Source of the DNA: Betaproteobacteria bacterium
Lineage (GTDB): Bacteria > Pseudomonadota > Gammaproteobacteria > Burkholderiales > Burkholderiaceae_C
NCBI GenBank assembly: GCA_005882155.1
Contig: VBCQ01000194.1
Span: 1-7,695 of the forward strand
Reading direction: 5' to 3'
DNA length: 7,695 bases
Made by a program: the position numbers and the translations under genes. The notes below the pieces were generated by a model. The model did not search any database, was not told the origin of the DNA, and saw nothing but the letters and a program-made list of their open reading frames with translations. Shown one piece after another: positions 1 to 5,472 of the stretch (its first letter is position 1; each line of letters starts with the position of its first letter).

Positions 1-2
1 TC

Positions 3-2462
3 GAAAAGCGCCTCAACGATTGCCTGATCGACCAGCTCGACAGCGAGCGCGACCGCGAGCGGCGCGCCGCGGTCTACGCCTTCCCGCAGGAATGGCGGGT
101 ACTGCGGCAGACGCTGTTCGACTTCCTGCAGTCGATGATCGCCGGCATGCGCGCCGAGCTGCAGCCTTGCGTGCGCGGCGTCTACTTCACCAGTGCGACG
201 CAGGAAGGCACACCGATGGACCGCGCGCTCGGCGGGCTCGCGCGCGCCCTCGGCCTGTCGCACCGCATCGTCGCGCCGGCACGGCCGAGCGGCAAGACGT
301 TCTTCGTGACGCGGCTGCTGCGCGACGTCGTGTTCGCCGAGGCTGGACTGGCCGGGACGAACCTCGCCTGGCGGCGTCGGCGTGCGCTGCTCGAGTGGGG
401 ACTCGTCGGCTTGAGCGCGTGCACGGTGGCTGCCGGCGCCGCGCTGTCGTGGCGCGCCTACCAGAGCAACCGCGACCACATGGCCGGCCTCGCCGAGCGC
501 ATGCCGGTGCTCGAGCGCAGCGTCGTTGCGGGCAAGGCGGCGGCGGTCGACGATCTCGCCGCGCTGTTGCCGGCACTCGACTCGCTGAGCAGCTTGCAAG
601 GCAGCGGCGGCAAGACCTCGTCGCGACTCACGATGGGCCTCGACCGCAGCGAAATGCTCAGCGCGGCCGCGAGCGACGCGTACCAGCGCACGCTGCGCGA
701 AGCGTTTCTGCCACGCATCGCGGCGCGCCTCGAAGCGCGGTTGCGCGCCGGCCAGCGCGACCATGTCGAGCTGATCTACGACGCGCTGAAGGCCTATGTG
801 ATGCTCTTCGGCGGCAGGAACTTCGATCGTGCAGGCTTGCGTGCCTATCTGATCGCCGACTGGGACGCGACGCTCGGACCCAATGTCAGCGCCGAGCAGC
901 GCGACGCGCTGCGCCGCCACCTCGACCGCTTGCTCGACAGCGGCGAGGTCGGGGCGCCGTCGCTCGCCGACGCGCCACTGATCGCGAAGGCGCGCAGCCT
1001 GGTGGCCAGCGTGCCGCTCGCGCAGCGCGTCTATCAGCGCCTGAAGCAGATCAATGTCGCGGCCGATGCGGCGCCATTCAGCGTCGAGTCCGCCGGTGGA
1101 GCGGCTGCGCGGCGCGTCTTTGCGAGCGCCGGCGGACGAACGCATGCGAGCGGCGTGCCGGCGTTGTACACACGCGCGGTCGCGCTTCAATCGCTGCAAG
1201 ACCGCACGCATGAGGTGTTGCGCCAGTTCGCGAGCGAGGAGGCGTGGGTGCTCGGCAACGCGTCCGCGGCGACGAGCGACCCCGCGGCACAGAACGCACT
1301 CGTCGACGCGGTCGAGCGGCTCTACCTCGCCGACTACGCGACGCGCTGGGACGAGTTCGCGAACGATCTGCGTCTCGCGCCGACGCCGTCGCTGCGAGCC
1401 AGCGCTGAAATGGCCGAACTGCTCGCGCGCCCCGACTCGCCGTTGCTCGCGCTGCTGCGCGCGATGGTCCGCGAAGTGACGATCACGCAAGGCCCGCCGT
1501 CTGCGTTGCGCGACGCGCTCGGGACGCGTTTCGACGCGCTGCGGCGTTTCCTGACCGGCCAGCCGAGCGCGGCCGAAGAGATGCAGGCCTTGCTCGGCAA
1601 GCTGTCGACCTACTTGGCGAGTGTCGAAGACGCTGCGAAGCGCCACACCTTGCCTGCCGCCTCGAGCGACGTGACACGTGAGCTCGCCGCCGCCGCGCAG
1701 CGCGCTCCCGAGCCGGTGCGCGGCATGCTGGCCCAGCTCGCGGCGACGAGCGGCGCACAGGTCTTCGCGGCCTTGCGCGAGCCGCTGGCGCGCCAGCTGG
1801 CGAGCGACGTGACGCCGGCATGCATCCGCGCCGTCGCCGGCCGCTATCCGTTGGCGCGCGACAGCAAGGAAGAAATCTCGCGCGACGATTTCGCGCGGAC
1901 TTTCGCTGCCGGCGGCTTGATCGATGGGTTCTTCCAGCGTCATCTGCTGCCGCATGTCGACACCTCGGCGCGCGCGTGGACTTATCGCGCGGCTGACGGC
2001 ACGAGCTCCGAATCGCTGCAGCAGTTCCAGCGCGCGTTGGCGATCCGCGACGCCTTCTTCCGCGACGGCGCGCGCCAGCTCGGCATGCGCCTCGAGTTCA
2101 AGCTCGTCGAGCTCGATGCCGGCGTCAGCGAGTTCGCGCTCGATATCGATGGCCAGCTGCTGCGCTTCCGCCCGGGCGCGAAGCAATCGCAAAGTGTTCA
2201 GTGGCCGGGGCCGAGCAACGCCGGGCGGGTCCATCTGCAAGTGCTGCCGTCGGCCGCGGCGGGCTACGACTTCCAAGGTCCATGGGCGCTGTTCCGCCTG
2301 CTCGACCGCGTGCGTGTCGAGCCGGGCTCGACGCCGGAGCGCTCACTGCTGACGTTCGACGTCGAGGGGCGCAAGGCACGCTTCGAAGTCCGCAGCCCGA
2401 CGCCGCTGAATCCGCTGCAACGCGAGCAGCTGGAGCAATTCCAATGTCCGAAGCAGCTGTGA
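3..2462 (+). CDS. tssM: T6SS inner-membrane protein TssM (IcmF family), 5'-truncated by window edge
   Basis: TssM is the large subunit of the TssJ-TssL-TssM envelope complex that anchors the type VI sheath-tube to the inner membrane and spans the periplasm. The reading frame is open from base 3 and gives 819 residues; family members usually exceed 1,100, so the N-terminal cytoplasmic part, first membrane segments and any Walker A motif lie outside the window. Seen here, numbered from the window edge: the conserved GVYFTSATQEG motif (residues 59-69) closing the cytoplasmic domain; a hydrophobic helix at about 132-150 fitting the third membrane segment; a long helical periplasmic region with the IcmF-type LIYDALKAYVMLFGG stretch (257-271); and the C-terminal IcmF domain from about 629, ending in the typical NPLQREQLEQFQCPKQL tail. 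The stop overlaps tagF by 19 bases. No frameshift or internal stop is seen. The identification is firm; the missing start is a window effect. Confidence 0.95.
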   Translation, partial: EKRLNDCLIDQLDSERDRERRAAVYAFPQEWRVLRQTLFDFLQSMIAGMRAELQPCVRGVYFTSATQEGTPMDRALGGLARALGLSHRIVAPARPSGKTFFVTRLLRDVVFAEAGLAGTNLAWRRRRALLEWGLVGLSACTVAAGAALSWRAYQSNRDHMAGLAERMPVLERSVVAGKAAAVDDLAALLPALDSLSSLQGSGGKTSSRLTMGLDRSEMLSAAASDAYQRTLREAFLPRIAARLEARLRAGQRDHVELIYDALKAYVMLFGGRNFDRAGLRAYLIADWDATLGPNVSAEQRDALRRHLDRLLDSGEVGAPSLADAPLIAKARSLVASVPLAQRVYQRLKQINVAADAAPFSVESAGGAAARRVFASAGGRTHASGVPALYTRAVALQSLQDRTHEVLRQFASEEAWVLGNASAATSDPAAQNALVDAVERLYLADYATRWDEFANDLRLAPTPSLRASAEMAELLARPDSPLLALLRAMVREVTITQGPPSALRDALGTRFDALRRFLTGQPSAAEEMQALLGKLSTYLASVEDAAKRHTLPAASSDVTRELAAAAQRAPEPVRGMLAQLAATSGAQVFAALREPLARQLASDVTPACIRAVAGRYPLARDSKEEISRDDFARTFAAGGLIDGFFQRHLLPHVDTSARAWTYRAADGTSSESLQQFQRALAIRDAFFRDGARQLGMRLEFKLVELDAGVSEFALDIDGQLLRFRPGAKQSQSVQWPGPSNAGRVHLQVLPSAAAGYDFQGPWALFRLLDRVRVEPGSTPERSLLTFDVEGRKARFEVRSPTPLNPLQREQLEQFQCPKQL
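2432..2435 (+). promoter_or_regulatory. Ribosome binding site of tagF inside tssM
   Basis: GGAG lies 8 bases before the ATG at 2444, inside the last codons of tssM. It supports this start over the ATG at 2201 in the same frame, whose extra 81 residues lie wholly inside tssM and are low-complexity and out of family. Confidence 0.6.
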
Positions 2463-2959
2463 ACGGCGTCGCCGTGCCGGGCTGGTTCGGCAAGCTGCCG
2501 AACGTCGGCGACTTCGCGTCGCGCCGCCTGCCCGATGGCTTCGTGCAGGGCTGGGACCGCTGGCTGCAACACGGCCTCGCCTCGGCGCGCGGCGAGCTCG
2601 GCGAGCGATGGCTGGCGGCCTACCTCGTCGCGCCGATCCGCCGCTTCTGGCTCGCGCCTGGCCTGCTCGGTGACTCGAGCTGGGCCGGCTTGCTGATGCC
2701 GAGCGTCGACCGGGTCGGTCGCCATTTCCCGCTGACGGTCGCGCAACCCGCGCAGTCGCTCGCTGCGGCATTGGCGGCGCGCGACTGGTATCGCGCGCTC
2801 GACGCGGCCGCGCGGCGCGTCCTCGATGTCGATTTCACGATCGACGACCTCGAGCACGCGTTGGCATCGCTCGCGATGCCAGTCGGCGATGCGGCCGACG
2901 CGTCGACCCGCCAGCTCGCAGCGAGCGCATTCGCGTCGATGCTGGGAGCCACGCGATGA
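2444..2959 (+). CDS. tagF: T6SS-associated protein TagF (DUF2094 family), short form
   Basis: TagF proteins are cytoplasmic accessory factors of type VI secretion. In Pseudomonas aeruginosa TagF represses T6SS assembly post-translationally by acting on Fha. The protein has 171 residues starting at the ATG at 2444, which has a good Shine-Dalgarno sequence. Residues 12-30 (PGWFGKLPNVGDFASRRLP) match the family's N-terminal signature, followed by a WDRWLQ segment and the RFWLAPGLLG and SVDRVGRHFPLTV blocks typical of the domain. There is no signal peptide. No PppA-type phosphatase domain is fused to it, although such fusions occur elsewhere. It is shorter than many TagF proteins, but the recognised domain seems complete. 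The start overlaps tssM by 19 bases and the stop overlaps the caspase gene by 4, implying translational coupling. Family assignment is confident; the regulatory role is by analogy. Confidence 0.9.
   Translation: MSEAAVNGVAVPGWFGKLPNVGDFASRRLPDGFVQGWDRWLQHGLASARGELGERWLAAYLVAPIRRFWLAPGLLGDSSWAGLLMPSVDRVGRHFPLTVAQPAQSLAAALAARDWYRALDAAARRVLDVDFTIDDLEHALASLAMPVGDAADASTRQLAASAFASMLGATR
2944..2948 (+). promoter_or_regulatory. Ribosome binding site of the caspase-like gene
   Basis: GGGAG lies 7 bases before the ATG at 2956, within the 3' end of tagF. It supports the ATGA overlap start. Confidence 0.6.
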
Positions 2960-4518
2960 GCCCGCTGCGCCGCCGTATCGGCGGGCTCGTGCTGGTCCTG
3001 CTCTTCGCGGTGTCGACGCCGATCGCGAGCGCGGCCGAGCGCATGCGCGGCGTCGCGGTCACCGAGGAGCGCATCGCGCTCGTCATCGGCAACGCGGCGT
3101 ATCGCGTCGATCCGCTCGACAACCCGGTCAACGATGCGCGGCTGATGGCGCAGTCGCTGAGGCAGTCGGGCTTCGCCGTCGCGCTGCACGAGAACCTCGA
3201 CCGCCGCGCCCTCGTCGACGCGCTGCGCGACTTCGGCAACCGGCTCGGCGAGAACACGATCGCGGTGCTGTACTACGCCGGCCACGGGCTGCAGCTGCGC
3301 GACCGCAACTACCTGATCCCGGTCGACGCCGAGATCCGCAGCGAAGACGAGATCCCGATCGCCGGCGTCGACCTCGGCTTCATGCTCGGCCGCATGTCGA
3401 CCGCGCGCAGCCGCATCAACATCGTCATCCTCGACGCCTGCCGCAACAACCCGTTCAGCGGCAAGGGCGGTCCACGCGCGCAAGGCCTCGCGCAGATGGA
3501 TGCGCCGGTGGGCACGCTGCTCGCCTACGCGACCGCGCCGGGCAAGCTCGCCGCCGACGGCGCCGGCGCGAACAGCCTGTATGCCTCGCATCTCGCACGC
3601 CAGCTGCTGACGCCGGGGCTGCCGGTCGAGCATGTGTTCAAGCGGGTTCGCGAGGCGGTGGTGCGCGACACGCGCCAGCTGCAAGTGCCGTGGGAAAGCT
3701 CGTCGCTGCAGGGCGAGTTCGCGTTCGTTCCGGGTGTGACCACCGCGCGCGAATCGGCAGCCGATGTCGAAGCCGCCGGCGAGCTCGCGTTCTGGAACAG
3801 CATCCAGGCGTCGACCCGCGCCGACGAGTACCGCGCCTATCTGCGGCAGTACCCGAACGGCCGCTTCGCCGCGTTGGCGCAAACGCGTGTCGCCGCGTTC
3901 ACGCCGGCGCCCGCGACGCCACCGACGACCGCTGCGACCGCGACGACCGCAAGCGCGCGAGCCGACACGATGCCGCATGTCGGCGACACCTGGCGCTATC
4001 GGGTGCAGGACCAGTTCCGCATCGGCGATCTGTTCCTCACCGCGAAGGTCGACGGCGTGAGCGCCGAAGGTGTCGCCGAGACCTGGACCACGACCTCCGA
4101 CGCCAAGCTGCGAACGACGCTGGTGTCGCTCGAGCCCGGCTTCCACACCTTGCCAGGATGGACCCTGACGCCGCCCGAGTTCTCGCCGTACCTGCTCGCC
4201 GCCGGCGGGTTGCGCCCGGGGCAGCCGATTCCCGATCAAGCGCTTCGCGTCGAGCAAGTGCCGGTGGCGCTGCATGCACGCATCGAAGGCGAAGAAGACA
4301 TCGTCGTCGCCGCGGGCCGCTTTCGCGCCGTCAAGCTGGTGCTGCGCGGCCAGGCGCAGTCGCGCGGTGCTGCGCGCAGCGGATCGGTCTCGATCGAGCA
4401 TGTCGTCTGGTATTCGCCGCAGGTGAGGCGCACCGTGAAGTACACGGTGGCCACGCATGTCGGCACCGCCTTGCGCGAGTCGACGAGCTTCGAGCTCGTG
4501 GAGTTTCGATTGAACTGA
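2956..4518 (+). CDS. Exported caspase-like (peptidase C14 / metacaspase type) protein with an uncharacterised C-terminal domain
   Basis: A 520-residue protein of the bacterial caspase-fold cysteine protease family. Residues 1-27 form a Sec signal peptide: an arginine-rich start, the LVLVLLFAV core and an Ala-rich ASAA cleavage area, so the protease should act in the periplasm or outside. The peptidase domain spans about 38-258. It starts with IALVIGNAAY, carries the catalytic-type His110 in YYAGHG and Cys162 in ILDACRNNPF, and ends with the PWESSSLQGEFAF block common to proteobacterial homologues. Both members of the dyad are present, so activity is plausible. Residues 276-315 (ELAFWNSI through a YRAYLRQYPNGRFAALA stretch) are the short helical repeat often found after such domains. 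A Pro/Thr/Ala linker (316-336) leads to a beta-rich region, 337-520, that I do not recognise. The start overlaps the tagF stop as ATGA. Substrate is unknown; a role in T6SS function, envelope quality control or defence is inference. Confidence 0.88.
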   Translation: MSPLRRRIGGLVLVLLFAVSTPIASAAERMRGVAVTEERIALVIGNAAYRVDPLDNPVNDARLMAQSLRQSGFAVALHENLDRRALVDALRDFGNRLGENTIAVLYYAGHGLQLRDRNYLIPVDAEIRSEDEIPIAGVDLGFMLGRMSTARSRINIVILDACRNNPFSGKGGPRAQGLAQMDAPVGTLLAYATAPGKLAADGAGANSLYASHLARQLLTPGLPVEHVFKRVREAVVRDTRQLQVPWESSSLQGEFAFVPGVTTARESAADVEAAGELAFWNSIQASTRADEYRAYLRQYPNGRFAALAQTRVAAFTPAPATPPTTAATATTASARADTMPHVGDTWRYRVQDQFRIGDLFLTAKVDGVSAEGVAETWTTTSDAKLRTTLVSLEPGFHTLPGWTLTPPEFSPYLLAAGGLRPGQPIPDQALRVEQVPVALHARIEGEEDIVVAAGRFRAVKLVLRGQAQSRGAARSGSVSIEHVVWYSPQVRRTVKYTVATHVGTALRESTSFELVEFRLN

Positions 4519-4603
4519 AAATTTCTTTGAACCGGATTCGAGGGCTCTGCAACTGAAGGGTCGGCTGATGCAGTTTTAGCGAAGCCAACAACCTCAACCT
4601 CAA
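4519..4603 (+). promoter_or_regulatory. Intergenic leader, possible promoter of the curlin-like module
   Basis: This is the longest gap in the window (97 bases to the next ATG) and it opens with the only AT-rich run nearby (4518-4530). A TTGAAC at 4527-4532 resembles a sigma-70 -35 box, but no convincing -10 box lies 16-18 bases downstream. A weak 5-bp stem (CTGCA 4547-4551 with TGCAG 4569-4573) is followed by TTTT (4574-4577) and could be a poor terminator for the T6SS operon. The change of gene theme supports a transcription boundary; the exact signals are uncertain. Confidence 0.3.
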
Positions 4604-4605
4604 TT

Positions 4606-4609
4606 GGAG
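4606..4609 (+). promoter_or_regulatory. Ribosome binding site setting the curlin-like gene start
   Basis: GGAG lies 6 bases before the ATG at 4616. A TTG at 4604 is in the same frame, but it overlaps this site and would add four residues before a standard signal peptide, so the ATG is preferred. Confidence 0.6.
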
Positions 4610-4615
4610 CTCACC

Positions 4616-4978
4616 ATGAAATCGTTCAAGCACGTTCTCTTCGCCGCCATCGCTCTTGCTGCCGGCGCCGCCATGGCCGACACCTCTGTCGTCAACATCG
4701 ACAGCGTCAGCCAGAGCCAGTCCGGCAGCCGCAACACCCAGAAGCTGGAGCTGGGCACCGTCGACGGCGGCGTCCTCAGCGGCGGCACCGCTCGCGTGAC
4801 GGCGCGCAACATCCGCCAGACCCAGAGCGGCACCAGCAACACGCAAGAAATGATCCTCGGCAAGATCGACAAGGACGTGAAGCAGCACTCGACGACGGTC
4901 GTCGCGAACAACGTGACGCAATCGCAAAACGGCGGCAGCAACAACACGCAGCGCATCAAGGTCGGCGTGATCGAGTAA
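4616..4978 (+). CDS. Exported curlin-like repeat protein (candidate amyloid or surface-fibre subunit)
   Basis: A 120-residue protein with a clear Sec signal peptide: MKSFKH start, Ala-rich core, cleavage at AMA/D, positions 21/22. The mature part has about 99 residues and contains three copies of a motif of the form Q-[ST]-Q-[SN]-G-x(2,3)-N-T-Q-x4-G-x-[IV] at 33-49, 68-84 and 102-119, a period of 34-35. Between copies lie 16-18-residue connectors rich in Val, Thr, Gly and Asn. The Q-x-G-x-x-N-x-x pattern recalls curlin repeats of CsgA/CsgB, though these units are longer than the usual ~22 residues and fewer than five. The mature sequence has no Cys, Pro, Phe, Trp or Tyr, which fits a regular beta-solenoid or amyloid fold. 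A CsgG-like lipoprotein gene two genes downstream supports a curli-like export route. Exact family membership is unproven; it could instead be a different small adhesin. Confidence 0.7.
   Translation: MKSFKHVLFAAIALAAGAAMADTSVVNIDSVSQSQSGSRNTQKLELGTVDGGVLSGGTARVTARNIRQTQSGTSNTQEMILGKIDKDVKQHSTTVVANNVTQSQNGGSNNTQRIKVGVIE
4712..4972 (+). repeat. Three curlin-like protein repeats within the coding sequence
   Basis: The repeat cores lie at 4712-4762, 4817-4867 and 4919-4972. Each encodes Q-[ST]-Q-[SN]-G, two or three residues, N-T-Q, four residues, Gly, one residue and a final Ile or Val. The third copy has one extra residue (GGSNNTQ). The copies agree better as protein than as DNA, which suggests an old repeat kept by selection rather than a recent tandem duplication. 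Confidence 0.7.
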
Positions 4979-4996
4979 TCGACGGCATCGACGGGC

Positions 4997-5028
4997 GACA
5001 GGCTGAAGCCACCCGCTTCAGCCTCGTC
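4997..5028 (+). promoter_or_regulatory. Strong intergenic RNA hairpin after the curlin-like gene
   Basis: AGGCTGAAGC (5000-5009) and GCTTCAGCCT (5015-5024) form a perfect 10-bp stem with a CACCC loop. GAC (4997-4999) and GTC (5026-5028) extend it by 3 bp past one bulged C at 5025. No U-tract follows, so it is not a classical intrinsic terminator. It could partly end transcription or protect the 3' end of the subunit mRNA, giving the first gene higher expression than those downstream. Confidence 0.6.
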
Positions 5029-5055
5029 TGCCAAGCACGCAGATCCACCAACCCC

Positions 5056-5060
5056 GGGAG
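5056..5060 (+). promoter_or_regulatory. Ribosome binding site of the 109-aa exported protein gene
   Basis: GGGAG lies 6 bases before the ATG at 5067, a strong site that fixes this start. Confidence 0.6.
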
Positions 5061-5066
5061 ATCGAC

Positions 5067-5396
5067 ATGCAACGACCCCTTCTCGTCACCAGTCTCGTGA
5101 TCCTCTTCGCGCTCGCCTCGGCCGCGGTGCAAGCCGCTGCCGTGGCCGAGCCGATGGATCTGGATTCTGCGCTGCTGTCCAAGCTCGCTCTGGAGCGCGC
5201 GAAGACGCGCGGCCAAGCGGCGGCCGCTGCCCGCGACGGTGCCGCCGTCGCGTCCGACGGCCTGCGCGACCCGGCCGATTGCGGCAACGTGAACATCGGC
5301 AACGTCATCAGCGGCGGCAAGCCGGGATTCCAGCCGCGTGAAGTCACTGTCGTCATCACCGGCGACATCATCAACGCCAACAACAAGTGCCGCTGA
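5067..5396 (+). CDS. Small exported protein with a two-cysteine C-terminal domain, function unknown
   Basis: A 109-residue protein that I cannot assign to a named family. Residues 1-23 form a Sec signal peptide (LLVTSLVILFALASA core, cleavage near VQA/A). Residues about 30-70 are charged, Ala-rich and probably helical. The last 38 residues, from Cys72 to Cys108, are different in character: GNVNIGNVISGG is followed by a Val/Ile-rich strand region (VTVVITGDIINANN). The two cysteines bracket this segment exactly and could form a disulfide in the periplasm. The Gly-Asn alternation loosely recalls curlin or HfaA-type subunits, but no true repeat is visible. It lies between the curlin-like gene and the CsgG-like gene, with a strong hairpin on each side, so a role as minor subunit, nucleator or chaperone of the same pathway is a reasonable inference. 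It does not look like CsgE or CsgF. Confidence 0.75.
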   Translation: MQRPLLVTSLVILFALASAAVQAAAVAEPMDLDSALLSKLALERAKTRGQAAAAARDGAAVASDGLRDPADCGNVNIGNVISGGKPGFQPREVTVVITGDIINANNKCR

Positions 5397-5415
5397 GCCA
5401 CCACGCATGGACCTT

Positions 5416-5450
5416 GGCCGCCGCACTGCAGCGACTGCAGTGCGGCGGCC
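5416..5450 (+). promoter_or_regulatory. Perfect 16-bp inverted repeat (very stable hairpin) before the CsgG-like gene
   Basis: GGCCGCCGCACTGCAG (5416-5431) is followed by a CGA loop and its exact reverse complement at 5435-5450. The resulting hairpin is GC-rich and among the most stable possible at this length. It sits 19 bases after the upstream stop and 22 before the downstream ATG. There is no U-tract after it. Possible roles are attenuation, a processing or stability element separating small-subunit from lipoprotein expression, or a factor-assisted terminator. Confidence 0.65.
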
Positions 5451-5472
5451 GCTTCGACAACGAAAGACCCGC

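Noticed and set aside
20..1213. Open frame of 397 codons on the + strand
   Set aside because: It overlaps tssM in another frame and is made mostly of Arg and Ala; tssM is clearly the real gene here.
2620..4458. Long open frame on the minus strand (612 codons)
   Set aside because: It lies opposite the well-supported caspase and tagF genes, is very Arg/Ala-rich, has no recognisable domain, and is the expected result of GC-rich codon bias on the other strand.
4527..4545. Resemblance to a tRNA T-arm or att core (GGATTCGAG near TGAACC)
   Set aside because: Only a short partial match; no acceptor stem, anticodon arm, integrase or direct repeat is present nearby.
4527..4555. Full sigma-70 or sigma-54 promoter in the leader
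   Set aside because: TTGAAC has no good -10 partner at 16-18 bases, and no GG/GC pair has the 10-base spacing required for sigma-54; only a weak regulatory-region entry is kept.
4547..4577. Intrinsic terminator (CTGCA/TGCAG stem with TTTT)
   Set aside because: The stem has only 5 bp and a 17-base loop, too weak to call as a terminator on its own.
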